Shown piece by piece: positions 34,084 to 45,781 of a DNA stretch of 64,000 bases. Numbering within the stretch: the first letter of the stretch is position 1; each line of letters begins with the position of its first letter. A model generated the notes under the pieces. The model made no database searches and was not told the DNA's origin. It worked only from the letters and a program-made list of their open reading frames with translations. Made by a program: the position numbers and the translations under genes. This DNA comes from Candidatus Nitricoxidivorans perseverans (GTDB taxonomy: Bacteria > Pseudomonadota > Gammaproteobacteria > Burkholderiales > Rhodocyclaceae): contig CP107246.1 of the NCBI GenBank assembly GCA_030246985.1, positions 870,282-934,281 of the forward strand. The letters are read 5' to 3'.

Positions 34084-35718
34084 TCAGCAGGCGGTCGTTC
34101 GCCGTCCTGCCGAGATTTGCCGCGCCAGCACGGCGATCGGCACCAGCCCGACGGCGACGATGGCCAGCGCCGCCGTCGAGGCTTCCGCCAGCCGCTCGTC
34201 GGCGGCCAGCGTAAAGGTCTGCGTCGCCAGCGTATCGAAGTTGAAGGGACGCATCACCAGCGTCGCCGGCAGTTCCTTCATCACATCCACGAACACCAGC
34301 AGCGCCGCCGTCAGCACGCTGCCCGACAGCAGGGGGAGATGCACGCGGCGCAGCGTCTCGCCCTCCCCGCAGCCCAGGCTGCGCGCGGCGTCGTCCATGC
34401 TGGACGTGATCCGGGCGAGACCCACCTCCACGGTTTGCAGCGCGATGGCGAGGAAGCGCGCAAGGTAGGCATAGACCAGCGCCGCGATCCCGCCGGTGAG
34501 GATCAGCCCCGGAGAGCTGCCGGTGGCCTGCCGCATCCATTCCGCCAGCCAGTGGTCGAGCCTCGTCACCGGGATCAGCACGCCGACGGCGATCACGGAT
34601 CCGGGCACGGCGTAGCCCAGGCCCACGAGCCGGTTGGCCAGTTTGGGTAGCGGATTGCCGCCGCGTGCGGCATAGGCGAGCAGCACGGCCAGCAGCGCCG
34701 CCAGCAGCGCGGAGAGCGCCGCCAGCGTGAAGCTGTTGCGCGCCAGTATCCAGTAGCGCGCGCCGAATTCCGCGTCGCCTTCGCCCAAAGCCATCCTCAT
34801 CAACAGGCCGGCCGGCAGCAGGAAGCCGACGAACAGCGGCAGCCCGCAGCCCGCCGCCGCCAGGACGCCCCACCCGCCGGTCAATGGACGGCGCGGATCC
34901 CTGCGCCGCGTTCCCGCGTCGTGATAGCGGGCGCGCCCCCGGCTGGCGCGCTCCACGACGAGCAGCAGCAGCACGAAGCCGAGCAGGCAGGCGGCGAGCT
35001 GCGCGGCGGCGATGCGGTCGCCCAGCGAAAACCAGGCCCGGTAGATGCCGGTGGTGAAGGTGGGCACCGCGAAGTAGGCCACGGTGCCGTAGTCGGCCAG
35101 GGTTTCCATCAGGGCCAGCGCCGTGCCGGCGGCGATCGCCGGCCGGGCCAGCGGCAGCGAGACGCGCCGGAAGGCCTGGAACGGGGAGAGCCCCAGCGAG
35201 CGCGCCGCCTCCTGCATGCCGGCGCCCCGCTCCATGAAGGCCGTGCGCGCCAGCAGATAGACGTAGGGGTAGAGCGCGCAGATGAACAGGGCGACGGCGC
35301 CGGGCAGGCTGCGGATGTCCGGAAACCAGTAGTCGGCCTTCGTCCAGCCGAACATCTCGCGCAGCGCGGTCTGCACGGGGCCGACGAACTGGAGCAGGTC
35401 GGTATAGGTGTAGGCCATGACGTAGGCCGGCATGGCCATCGGCAGCAGCAGCGCCCACTCGAACGCGCGCCGGCCCGGAAAGTCATGCATGGCGACGAGC
35501 CAGGCCGCGCCTGTGCCCACGGCGGCCACGCCCAGTCCGACGCCGAGGATGAGCCAGGCGGAATTCAGCGCGTAGTCCGCGAGCACCGTGTCCGCCAGGT
35601 GCGCCCAGGTGCCGCCCGTGCCGTCGGCGAACAGGTTGGCGCCGACCGACAGCACCGGCAAGGCGACCAGCAGGGCCGCGAGCAGGGCGAGGAAGGAAAG
35701 CGGCGATCGTCGGAACAT
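34084..35718 (-). CDS. fbpB: Iron(III) ABC transporter permease
   Basis: 544 aa from the ATG at 35718 (an upstream TTG would run through the operator and is rejected). A fused permease with about twelve transmembrane helices and two EAA-loop copies: EAARSLGLSPFQAFRRVSLPLARP (first half) and DAARSLGCGEGETLRRVHLPLL (second half). It faces the ATPase gene fbpC across a Fur-like palindrome, so permease and ATPase are expressed divergently from one controlled region. Confidence 0.93.
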   Translation of the reverse strand: MFRRSPLSFLALLAALLVALPVLSVGANLFADGTGGTWAHLADTVLADYALNSAWLILGVGLGVAAVGTGAAWLVAMHDFPGRRAFEWALLLPMAMPAYVMAYTYTDLLQFVGPVQTALREMFGWTKADYWFPDIRSLPGAVALFICALYPYVYLLARTAFMERGAGMQEAARSLGLSPFQAFRRVSLPLARPAIAAGTALALMETLADYGTVAYFAVPTFTTGIYRAWFSLGDRIAAAQLAACLLGFVLLLLVVERASRGRARYHDAGTRRRDPRRPLTGGWGVLAAAGCGLPLFVGFLLPAGLLMRMALGEGDAEFGARYWILARNSFTLAALSALLAALLAVLLAYAARGGNPLPKLANRLVGLGYAVPGSVIAVGVLIPVTRLDHWLAEWMRQATGSSPGLILTGGIAALVYAYLARFLAIALQTVEVGLARITSSMDDAARSLGCGEGETLRRVHLPLLSGSVLTAALLVFVDVMKELPATLVMRPFNFDTLATQTFTLAADERLAEASTAALAIVAVGLVPIAVLARQISAGRRTTAC

Positions 35719-35726
35719 GAACCGAT

Positions 35727-35750
35727 TATAATTGAGAGCGACTCTCAATT
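35727..35750. promoter_or_regulatory. Fur-like palindrome and promoter between fbpB and fbpC
   Basis: AATTGAGAG-CGA-CTCTCAATT (35730-35750) is a perfect 9-bp inverted repeat in the 45-bp divergent region. It overlaps TATAAT (35727-35732). The shape and the iron transporter genes on both sides fit a Fur operator controlling both directions. Confidence 0.65.
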
Positions 35751-35763
35751 AGGCGCCTGCCTC

Positions 35764-36843
35764 ATGCCCCTGCTCGAACTCGACCGCGTTTCCCATACCT
35801 ACGGCGACCATGTCGTGGTGGATGGCCTCTCCCTCGCGCTGGAGGAAGGCGAGATCGGCTGCCTGCTCGGTGCCTCCGGCTGCGGCAAGACAACGGCGCT
35901 GCGCCTGATCGCCGGCTTCGAACAGCCCGGCGCGGGCGAGATCCGCATCGACGGCGAGGTCGTGGGGGCGCCCGGCCGCAGCCTGCCGCCGGAGCGCCGG
36001 CGCATCGGCATGGTGTTCCAGGACTACGCGCTGTTCCCCCACCTTTCCGTCGCCGACAACATCGCATTCGGCCTGCGCGGAAAGTCAGCCCCCGAAAGAC
36101 GGCGGCGCATCGACGAGATGCTCGAACTGATCGGCCTTTCCGGCCGGGGAACGCGCTTCCCGCACGAACTTTCCGGCGGCCAGCAGCAGCGCGTGGCGCT
36201 GGCCCGCGCCCTGGCCCCGAAGCCCCGCCTGCTGCTGCTCGACGAACCCTTCTCGAACCTCGACGTGGACCTGCGCGAGCGCCTCTCGCTCGAAGTGCGC
36301 GATATCCTCAAGCGGACCGGCACCACCGCCGTTCTGGTCACGCACGACCAGAACGAGGCCTTCGCCGTCGCCGACGCCGTCGGCGTCATGCGCGGCGGCC
36401 GCATCGAGCAGTGGGCCGCGCCCTACGATCTCTACCACCGGCCGGCGACGCGCTTCGTCGCCGACTTCATCGGCCAGGGCATCTTCGTGCCCGGCACGGT
36501 CGTCGCCCCCGGCACGGTGGAAGTCGAGCTGGGCGACCTCGAAAGCCGCGTGCCGCTCGCCTGCGGATCGAGCTGCGAGCGGTGCGGCAAGGGCTGCCGG
36601 CTCGACGTGCTGCTGCGGCCCGACGACATCGTGCACGACGACGCCTCGCCGATCCGCGCCGAAGTGACGGCCAAGGCATTCCGCGGCGCCGAGTTCATGT
36701 ACACGCTCAGGCTGCCCTCGGGCCAGCAGGTGATCTCGCTGGTGCCCTCCCACCACGACCACGCCGTCGGCGAGAGGATCGGCATCCGGCTCGACGTGGA
36801 CCATGTGATAGCGTTCCGAAATGATCCCGTGGCTGCCGCATGA
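35764..36843 (+). CDS. fbpC: Iron(III) ABC transporter ATPase with cysteine cluster
   Basis: 359 aa. Walker [14 protein letters not shown] (about 36-48), Q loop [10 protein letters not shown], signature [15 protein letters not shown], Walker [13 protein letters not shown], and the His switch LVTHDQNEA. After about residue 245 comes a regulatory beta domain. In it, [20 protein letters not shown] (about 262) has four cysteines with spacing Cx3Cx2Cx3C, which may bind a metal and sense iron; this is an inference. The end overlaps aat by 23 bp. Confidence 0.93.
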   Translation: MPLLELDRVSHTYGDHVVVDGLSLALEEGEIGCLLGASGCGKTTALRLIAGFEQPGAGEIRIDGEVVGAPGRSLPPERRRIGMVFQDYALFPHLSVADNIAFGLRGKSAPERRRRIDEMLELIGLSGRGTRFPHELSGGQQQRVALARALAPKPRLLLLDEPFSNLDVDLRERLSLEVRDILKRTGTTAVLVTHDQNEAFAVADAVGVMRGGRIEQWAAPYDLYHRPATRFVADFIGQGIFVPGTVVAPGTVEVELGDLESRVPLACGSSCERCGKGCRLDVLLRPDDIVHDDASPIRAEVTAKAFRGAEFMYTLRLPSGQQVISLVPSHHDHAVGERIGIRLDVDHVIAFRNDPVAAA

Positions 36844-37504
36844 GCCTGTCTTCCCGCCCGTCGAGCGGGCGCTGCCCGACCCGAACGGCCTGCTCGCCGC
36901 CGGGGGCGACCTCTCCCCGGCGCGGCTGCTGGCCGCCTACCGGCGCGGCATCTTCCCCTGGTACTCGGCAGGCGAACCCATCCTGTGGTGGAGCCCCGAC
37001 CCGCGCATGGCGCTCTTTCCGGACGAACTCAAGATCTCGCGCTCGCTCGCCAAGACCCTGCGCAACGCGGACTACGAAGTCCGCTTCGACACCGCCTTCG
37101 ACGAGGTGACGGCCGCCTGCGCCGCCGCGCCGCGCCGCGGACAGCCCGGCACCTGGATCACGCCGGAAATGCGGGCCGCCTACCGGCGGCTGTTCGATCT
37201 CGGCCACGCCCACAGCGTCGAGACCTGGATCGGCGGGCAGCTCGCCGGCGGACTCTACGGCATCGCCGTCGGCCGCGCATTCTTCGGCGAATCGATGTTC
37301 GCGCGGGGCCGCGACGCCTCGAAGATCGCGCTCGCTCATCTCTGTTCGCGCCTCTCCGCGCACGGATTCGGCATAATCGACTGCCAGATGGAAACCGCCC
37401 ACCTCGCCTCCCTCGGCGCCCGGCCGATCCCCCGCCGCGAATTCGTCGCACGGCTGGAGTCTCTCACGCACGAAGGCGACCCGCCCGGGCGGTGGCAATC
37501 ATGA
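36821..37504 (+). CDS. aat: Leucyl/phenylalanyl-tRNA-protein transferase
   Basis: 227 aa. Typical beginning ([37 protein letters not shown]) and the [12 protein letters not shown] and [11 protein letters not shown] motifs. It adds Leu or Phe to N-terminal Arg/Lys of proteins, marking them for ClpAP. The start lies inside the end of fbpC, and the stop overlaps the next transferase gene (ATGA), giving an N-end-rule pair. Confidence 0.95.
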   Translation: MIPWLPHEPVFPPVERALPDPNGLLAAGGDLSPARLLAAYRRGIFPWYSAGEPILWWSPDPRMALFPDELKISRSLAKTLRNADYEVRFDTAFDEVTAACAAAPRRGQPGTWITPEMRAAYRRLFDLGHAHSVETWIGGQLAGGLYGIAVGRAFFGESMFARGRDASKIALAHLCSRLSAHGFGIIDCQMETAHLASLGARPIPRREFVARLESLTHEGDPPGRWQS

Positions 37505-38229
37505 CGCACCTGCGCGACCTGCCGCCCTTCCCGCTGCTCCAGTTCTACTCGACGGCGCCCTACGGCTGCGCCTACCTGCCCGGCCGCGTCGCCCGATCGC
37601 AGGTCGCCGCGCCCGCGCACCTGATCGACGCCGCCACCTACGGCGAGCTGGTGCGCGCCGGCTTCCGCCGTAGCGGCGCATTCACCTACCGTCCGCACTG
37701 CGAGGCCTGCCGGGAATGCCGGCCCGTGCGCCTCGACGTCGGCGGATTCGTCCCCGGCCGCAGCCAGCGCCGCGCGCTGGCCCGCCATGTCGGGCTCGTC
37801 GCCGTCGAGCGGCCGCTGACCTTCCGAGAGGAACACTACGCCCTCTACCAGCGCTACCAGGCCGCGCGCCACGAAGGCGGCGGCATGGACGAGGACAGCC
37901 GCGAGCAGTACGCCCACTTCCTGCTGCAAAGCCACGTGGACAGCCGCCTGATCGAGTTCCGCGAGGAGGGCGCGCTGCGGATGGTCAGCATCATCGACCT
38001 GCTCTCCGACGGGCTGTCCTCGGTCTACACGTTCTACGATCCCGACGTCGCCGGCGCGAGCTACGGCACCTACGCCATCCTCTGGCAGATCGCCCAGTGC
38101 CGACACCTCGGCCGCCCCTGGCTCTACCTCGGCTACTGGATCAAGGACAGCCGAAAGATGGCCTACAAGTCGAGGTTCCGGCCTCTGGAGGCGCTGCGCG
38201 ACGGCGCCTGGACGCCGGTCGGGGACTGA
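37501..38229 (+). CDS. bpt: Aspartate/glutamate leucyltransferase (Ate-like)
   Basis: 242 aa. The N-terminal motif [18 protein letters not shown] and the cysteine pair [12 protein letters not shown] (about 64-75) are typical of bacterial Bpt proteins related to eukaryotic arginyltransferase. Later motifs are [10 protein letters not shown] and [22 protein letters not shown]. It adds Leu to proteins with N-terminal Asp or Glu. Coupled to aat by a 4-bp overlap, the usual proteobacterial arrangement. Confidence 0.95.
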   Translation: MTHLRDLPPFPLLQFYSTAPYGCAYLPGRVARSQVAAPAHLIDAATYGELVRAGFRRSGAFTYRPHCEACRECRPVRLDVGGFVPGRSQRRALARHVGLVAVERPLTFREEHYALYQRYQAARHEGGGMDEDSREQYAHFLLQSHVDSRLIEFREEGALRMVSIIDLLSDGLSSVYTFYDPDVAGASYGTYAILWQIAQCRHLGRPWLYLGYWIKDSRKMAYKSRFRPLEALRDGAWTPVGD

Positions 38230-38266
38230 AGGCAAGCCCGGCTGCTTGTCAACGCATTCTGGTTTG

Positions 38267-38277
38267 ACTAGACTAGT
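38267..38277. promoter_or_regulatory. Palindrome before toxin-antitoxin pair
   Basis: ACTAG-A-CTAGT, a perfect 11-bp palindrome 24 bp before the antitoxin start. A TTGTCA element (38246-38251) stands upstream. Type II antitoxins of this kind usually bind such sites to repress their own operon. Confidence 0.4.
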
Positions 38278-38301
38278 TTTAATGAAACTCCGGAGCCCGC
38301 C

Positions 38302-38541
38302 ATGCAAACCGTCAGCCTGTTCGATGCCAAGACCCATCTTTCGCGCCTGGTCGACCAGATCGCCACGGGCGCGGAAACCGAGATCGTGATCTCCCGCAAC
38401 GGCAAGCCGGTGGCGCGCGTCGTGCCGATCGGGACGGATGCGTCCAGGCGCATCGGTCTGGCCAGGGGCGAATTCGAGGTGCCGGACGACATCGACGCGC
38501 ACAACGCCGAGGTGGCCGCGCTGTTCCTCGGCGGTCGCTGA
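38302..38541 (+). CDS. Phd/YefM-type antitoxin
   Basis: 79 aa. The N-terminal half MQTVSLFDAKTHLSRLVDQI followed by VISRNGKPVARVVPI is the classic Phd/YefM DNA-binding fold. The acidic C-terminal part would wrap and inhibit the toxin. The toxin gene starts 2 bp after the stop. Confidence 0.9.
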   Translation: MQTVSLFDAKTHLSRLVDQIATGAETEIVISRNGKPVARVVPIGTDASRRIGLARGEFEVPDDIDAHNAEVAALFLGGR

Positions 38542-38543
38542 CC

Positions 38544-38930
38544 GTGCGCCTGCTGCTGGACACCCAGATCGTGCTGTGGGCGCTGACGGGTTCCGCTCGC
38601 CTGGGCGCCGCCGCGCACGACCTGATCGCCGATCCGGCGAACGAGATCTACGTCAGCGCCGCCTCGATCTGGGAAATCGCCATCAAGCACGCCCTCGGGC
38701 GCGGCGACATGCCGGTGAGCGGCACGCGCGCCGCCGAACTGTGCGCCGAGGCCGGTTTCCGGGAACTGCCGGTCGCCTGGCGGCATACCGCCCTCGTCGA
38801 TACCCTGCCGCCGATCCACGCCGATCCCTTCGACCGCATCCTCGTCGCACAGGCCAGCGCGGAACCGATGCGCCTGCTCTCCCGCGACGCCACGGTGGTA
38901 TCCTACGGCGCGATGGCGATGGCGGTCTGA
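38544..38930 (+). CDS. PIN-domain toxin (VapC-like ribonuclease)
   Basis: 128 aa with a GTG start. PIN acidic residues are visible in LLLDTQIVLWAL (Asp about 6), SAASIWEIAIK (Glu about 44) and HADPFDRILVAQA (Asp about 92), which coordinate Mg2+ for RNA cleavage. It matches the PIN subfamily usually paired with Phd antitoxins. Expressed with the preceding antitoxin; convergent with lolD. Confidence 0.9.
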   Translation: MRLLLDTQIVLWALTGSARLGAAAHDLIADPANEIYVSAASIWEIAIKHALGRGDMPVSGTRAAELCAEAGFRELPVAWRHTALVDTLPPIHADPFDRILVAQASAEPMRLLSRDATVVSYGAMAMAV

Positions 38931-38949
38931 CCCGCAACGGAAGAAGCGA

Positions 38950-39619
<670 letters not shown>

Positions 39620-39627
<8 letters not shown>

Positions 39628-40870
39628 AGCGCAGCGCCTCCGCCGGATTGACGCGCGAGGCCCGCCAGCTCGGATACAGCGTGGCGAGCAAGGTCAGCAG
39701 GAACGAGACGCCGGTGATGATGCCGACGTCGCGCCATTGCAGGTCGGAGGGCAGGTCGGAGATGTAATAGACGTCCTTGGCGAGGAACTGGATGCCGAAT
39801 ACGCGCTCGATGGCCGGCACCACCACGTCGACGTTGAGCGCCAGCGCCACGCCGCCGGCCACGCCCAGCGCCAGGCCGATCACGCCGATCAGCGCGCCCT
39901 GCACGATGAACACCTGCATGATGCCGCCGGGGCTCGCCCCCAGCGTGCGCAGGATGGCGATGTCGGCCTGCTTGTCCTGCACGGCCATCACCAGCGTCGA
40001 CACGATGTTGAATGCCGCCACGGCGACGATCAGCAGCAGGATCAGGAACATCATGTTCTTTTCGATCTGCACGGCGCGGAAGAAGTTGGCGTGGCTCTTC
40101 GTCCAGTCGGAAACGAACGTGTCCTCGTCGAGGAAGCGCAGCAGCCCACGGGCGATCTCCGGCGCCGCGAAGAGATCGTCCACATTGAGGCGCACCCCCG
40201 TGACGCGGTCGTCCATGCGGTATAGCTTCTGGGCGTCGTTCATGTGGATCAGGGCCAGCCCGGAGTCGTATTCGAACATGCCGACCTCGAAGACGCCGAC
40301 GACCGTGAACTGCTTGAGGCGTGGCAGCACGGCGGCCGGCGTCACCAGGCCCTGCGGCGCGATCAGCGTCACCTTGTCGCCCATGACGACGCGCAAGGCG
40401 CGGGCCAGCTCGCCGCCCAGCACGATGCCGAACCCGCCGGGCGCAAGGTCGTCCAGCCTGCCCGCCCTCATGTGGCGCGCGAAGTCGGCCACCTTTTCCT
40501 CGGCTTCCGGAAGGACGCCGCGCACCACCGTGCCCCGCACCTGCTGGTCCCACGAGAGCATGCCCTGTGCCTGCACATAGGGCGCCGCGGCCTGCACGCG
40601 CGGATGCCGCGCCACCGCCTGCACCGTCTTCGCCCAGTCGGCCAGATCATCGCCGGCGCCCGTGACCTGAACGTGCGATGCGACGCCGAGGATGCGCGTG
40701 CGAAGCTCCTTCTGGAATCCGTTCATCACCGACAGCACGACGATCAGCGCCGCCACGCCCAGCGCGATGCCGAACATGGAGATCATGGAAATGAAGGAGA
40801 TGAAATGGTTGCGGCCGGGGCGTCGCTTCGCGCGGGTGTAGCGCAGGCCGATCCAGGTTTCGTAGCGCAT
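39620..40870 (-). CDS. lolC: Lipoprotein-releasing permease LolC/LolE
   Basis: 416 aa from the ATG at 40870. One N-terminal transmembrane helix after [16 protein letters not shown], a large periplasmic domain, then three C-terminal helices and the ending [18 protein letters not shown] of FtsX/MacB-type permeases. Only one such permease gene is present here, so it may act as a single LolF-type homodimer or a partner gene may lie elsewhere. Confidence 0.93.
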
Positions 40871-40894
40871 GGGCCGGGATGTTAACATGCGGAC

Positions 40895-41911
40895 ATGCAG
40901 ATCACCCTTCTCGTCCCCGGCCTTTCCTGGCCGCGCGAGATCCTACGCGACACCGTTTCCGGCCTCGACCTGCCCGCGCTCTCGACGATGCTGGGGCGCG
41001 CGTCCGTGCGCCGCCTGCCGGAACCGCCCGATGCATGGCTTGCCCGTGCGTTCGGGCTCGGCGAGAAGGGCGCGCCGCTGCCGGCCGCGCCGCTGCGGCT
41101 GCTCAACGAGGGCGGCGCGCCGGGGAACGATGAATGGCTCTGCCTCGATCCCGTGCATCTTCGGCTGGAGGCGCGCACCGCGCACGCCGTCATGCTCGAC
41201 GATCCGGCGCTGCTCACGCTGGCGGAGGAGGAGGACGCCGCGCTACGGCAGGCGGTCGCCCCGATTTTTTCCGGGTTTGGCGAACTGAGCGACGAGACCG
41301 CCGCCGCCTCGCCCGGCCGCTGGCACCTGCGCCTGTCGCGGCCCGCCGGCATCGAAAGCCAGCCGCTCGCGGACGGCGTCGGCCGCGCCGTCACCCCCGA
41401 CCTGCCCGCCGGGCCGCAGGGGGCGCAATGGCGCCGCCTGCTAGCCGAGGCGCAGACGCTGCTCTTCGACCATCCGGTCAACCGGGCACGCCGGGAAGCC
41501 GGCCGCCCCGTCGTCAATAGCCTCTGGCCCTGGGGCGAGGGCCGCCTGCCCGCCCATGTCGCGACGCCCTTCGACGCGGTGCTGTGCGACGACCCGGTGA
41601 TCAAAGGACTGGCGCGCGCCGCGAACATTTCTTCCGCCGGCGTGCCACCGGCCTTCGATCGCCGGCCGGGACGCGTCCTCGTCAAGCTGGAACACCTCGT
41701 CGAGCCCACCCGCACCTTCGACGCAACGGCCTGGCGCGATGCGCTCGCGCGGCTCGAACGCGACTGGTTCGCGCCCGCGCTTGCCAGCCGCTGCCGGCTT
41801 CGCCTGTGGGCCGGTGCGGAAGAAGGCGGTTTCGAGGCCGATTTCTTCCCGTTCGACCGCTGGAAGTTCTGGCGTCGACCGCAACCGCTCACCGTACTGA
41901 CCCAACCATGA
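40895..41911 (+). CDS. Conserved protein upstream of recJ (COG4255-like)
   Basis: 338 aa. I recognise this as the uncharacterised betaproteobacterial family often found before recJ and sometimes labelled phosphoglycerate mutase-like; the enzyme name is not supported by clear active-site residues here. Visible blocks are ITLLVPGLSWPREILRDT at the start, VNSLWPWGEGRLP in the centre, FDAVLCDDPVIKGLA, and FFPFDRWKFWRRP at the end. It is 24 bp from the divergent lolC gene and overlaps recJ (ATGA). Confidence 0.75.
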   Translation: MQITLLVPGLSWPREILRDTVSGLDLPALSTMLGRASVRRLPEPPDAWLARAFGLGEKGAPLPAAPLRLLNEGGAPGNDEWLCLDPVHLRLEARTAHAVMLDDPALLTLAEEEDAALRQAVAPIFSGFGELSDETAAASPGRWHLRLSRPAGIESQPLADGVGRAVTPDLPAGPQGAQWRRLLAEAQTLLFDHPVNRARREAGRPVVNSLWPWGEGRLPAHVATPFDAVLCDDPVIKGLARAANISSAGVPPAFDRRPGRVLVKLEHLVEPTRTFDATAWRDALARLERDWFAPALASRCRLRLWAGAEEGGFEADFFPFDRWKFWRRPQPLTVLTQP

Positions 41912-43644
41912 CGACGATCACCGTCCGCCCGGTGCCGGCCCGCGCCAGCCTGATGCTGGAGCAGTCCGGCGTCCACCCGCTGCTGGCGCGCCTTTACGCC
42001 GCGCGGGGCGTCACGCGGCCGGAGGAGGTCGACACGCGGCTTTCCGCCCTGCTGCCGCCGGACGGGCTCCTGGGCGCCGGGGAGGCCGCCCGGCTGCTGG
42101 CCGATGCGATTCACCAAGGAAAGAGGCTGCTGATCGTCGCCGACTACGACTGCGACGGCGCCACCGCCTGCGCCGTCGGCCTGCGCGCGCTCCGGGCCTT
42201 CGGCGCGCATTTTGGTGCAAGTGTCGATTACCTGGTGCCCGACCGATTCACGCTCGGCTACGGCCTCTCGCCGGAGGTGGTGCGGATCGCGGCCAACCAT
42301 GAAAGGCTCGGGAAGCCCGACGTGATCGTCACGGTGGACAACGGCATCGCGAGCGTCGAAGGCGTGCTTGAAGCGAAGCGGCTGGGCATCGCCACCGTGA
42401 TCACCGACCACCACCTGCCCGGTCCGGAACTGCCGGACGCCGACGTGATCGTCGACCCCAGCCAGCCCGACTGCGGATTCGAGAGCAAGGCGCTGGCCGG
42501 CGTCGGGGTGATGTTCTACGTAATGCTCGCGCTGCGGGCGGAACTGCGCCGGCGCGGCACCTTCGCCGACAGGCCGGAGCCCAACCTCGGCGCGCTGCTC
42601 GACCTCGTCGCGCTGGGCACCGTCGCCGACGTGGTGCCGCTCGACCGCAACAACCGCGTGCTCGTCGCGCAGGGCCTCGCACGCATCCGCGAAGGCCGCA
42701 TGCGGCCGGGCATCCGGGCGCTGTTCCGCATCGCCGGGCGCGATCCGGCGCGCGCCACCACCTTCGACCTCGGCTTCGCGCTGGGCCCGCGCATCAACGC
42801 CGCCGGGCGGCTGGCCGACATGGGCCTCGGCATCGAGGCGCTCGTCACCGACGACGAGGCCCGCGCGCTCAACATCGCGCAGCAGCTCGACGCCATCAAC
42901 CGCGAGCGGCGCGTCATCGAGGCCGGCATGCAGGAGGACGCCCAGGCCCTGCTGGCCGACCTGGATGCCGGCAGCCGCGCCAGCCTCGTGCTGTTCGATC
43001 CGGGCTGGCATCAGGGCGTCATCGGCATCCTTGCCGGCCGCGTCAAGGAGCGTCACCACCGGCCCGTCTTCGCCTTCGCGCGGGGCGGCGGCGAGGGCGA
43101 GGGGAAATCCGGGGAATTGAGGGGTTCTGGGCGTTCGATCCCCGGCCTGCATTTGCGCGACGCCCTCGACCTCGTCGCCAAGCGCCGCCATGGCCTCTTG
43201 CTGCGCTTCGGCGGCCACGCCGCCGCGGCGGGACTGACTTTGCTGGAGCGCGACCTGGCCGAGTTCGAGGCCGTATTCGAGGAGGTGTGCGCATCGCTGC
43301 TGAGTCCGGCGGCACGCACGCGCAGCCTGGAAACCGATGGCCCGCTGGAATCGGGCTACTACTCGCTGGAATCCGCCCGCCTGCTGGGCGAGGCGATCTG
43401 GGGCCAGGGCTTCCCCGCGCCGGTGTTCTCGGACACCTTCGACGTCGTGCAACAGCGCATCCTGAAGGACAAGCACCTCAAGCTCACCCTGAAGAAGGGC
43501 GACGCCCGGTTCGACGCCATCCGCTTCAACTTCGCCGACGCCCCGGCTGATCGCATCCGCGCGGCCTTCCGGCTCGACATCAACGAGTGGAACGGGGTCA
43601 GCAACGTGCAGCTGATGCTGGAGCACTTCGAGCCCGGCGTATAA
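41908..43644 (+). CDS. recJ: Single-strand 5'-3' exonuclease RecJ
   Basis: 578 aa. DHH-family motifs: [14 protein letters not shown] (about 72-85), [22 protein letters not shown] and [10 protein letters not shown], then the DHHA1 region with [13 protein letters not shown] and the glycine motif [10 protein letters not shown]. It takes part in recombination and repair. The start overlaps the preceding gene by 4 bp. Confidence 0.96.
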   Translation: MTTITVRPVPARASLMLEQSGVHPLLARLYAARGVTRPEEVDTRLSALLPPDGLLGAGEAARLLADAIHQGKRLLIVADYDCDGATACAVGLRALRAFGAHFGASVDYLVPDRFTLGYGLSPEVVRIAANHERLGKPDVIVTVDNGIASVEGVLEAKRLGIATVITDHHLPGPELPDADVIVDPSQPDCGFESKALAGVGVMFYVMLALRAELRRRGTFADRPEPNLGALLDLVALGTVADVVPLDRNNRVLVAQGLARIREGRMRPGIRALFRIAGRDPARATTFDLGFALGPRINAAGRLADMGLGIEALVTDDEARALNIAQQLDAINRERRVIEAGMQEDAQALLADLDAGSRASLVLFDPGWHQGVIGILAGRVKERHHRPVFAFARGGGEGEGKSGELRGSGRSIPGLHLRDALDLVAKRRHGLLLRFGGHAAAAGLTLLERDLAEFEAVFEEVCASLLSPAARTRSLETDGPLESGYYSLESARLLGEAIWGQGFPAPVFSDTFDVVQQRILKDKHLKLTLKKGDARFDAIRFNFADAPADRIRAAFRLDINEWNGVSNVQLMLEHFEPGV

Positions 43645-43672
43645 TCGCGCCCTTTTTAGCTCCCGTCCCGTC

Positions 43673-45247
<1,575 letters not shown>

Positions 45248-45364
45248 GCTTGCATCGCATCTCTGACTTTAGAGATATTGACTTGTCATTTGAATATATG
45301 GATAGTTCCCCCCCACATTCCAGTCCAATTTCCATTGGGACGCCAATGGGGGAGGTTAGGGAAG

Positions 45365-45682
45365 ATGGGCCACCGGGAGGAGATGAGTCACTGGGCGCGC
45401 AAGCACATGGGGGACATCGCCTCGATCGCCAATCGTTTCGCCGAGGACATGGCGCTACCGCCTGCCCAGCGGGAGGCTTTCGATCACGCCAACACGCTGG
45501 CTCGCTCCATAGCAACCTGCCGCATGGAATGCAATCGGCATAGCGTCGGACTGGTTGTCGCCACGCTCTGCGCAGCCTGCCTCCCCGGCCGACAAGACGG
45601 CCATGGTCAATGCCATGGGCGGCGCGACTGGCGGGACCATTGCGACCTGATAACGTCGCAATTGTCGTCGCAAGGAATATGA
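45365..45682 (+). CDS. Uncertain small protein between prfC and prfB
   Basis: A possible 105-aa gene starting at ATG 45365 with GGAGGTTAGGGAA just upstream. The first part (MGHREEMSHWARKHMGDIAS, then FAEDMALPPAQREAFDHANTLA) looks protein-like. The last 40 residues do not, and the true coding part may be shorter or broken. Family not recognised. A hairpin TTGCGAC-N8-GTCGCAA (45640-45661) lies at its end. Without this gene, 45248-45781 would be a 534-bp gap. Confidence 0.35.
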   Translation: MGHREEMSHWARKHMGDIASIANRFAEDMALPPAQREAFDHANTLARSIATCRMECNRHSVGLVVATLCAACLPGRQDGHGQCHGRRDWRDHCDLITSQLSSQGI

Positions 45683-45781
45683 CCGCATCCCATCGGGCCA
45701 CGCTGCCGAAGTTGGGGTCCGTGGCGAGAGATGGGATGGGCGGCTATAATCGCGCCCTGACCGATTCCGGAAAAAATCGCC

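Noticed and set aside
35719-35748. Upstream TTG start for fbpB
   Set aside because: It would translate the operator palindrome; the ATG at 35718 is followed directly by a normal membrane-protein start.
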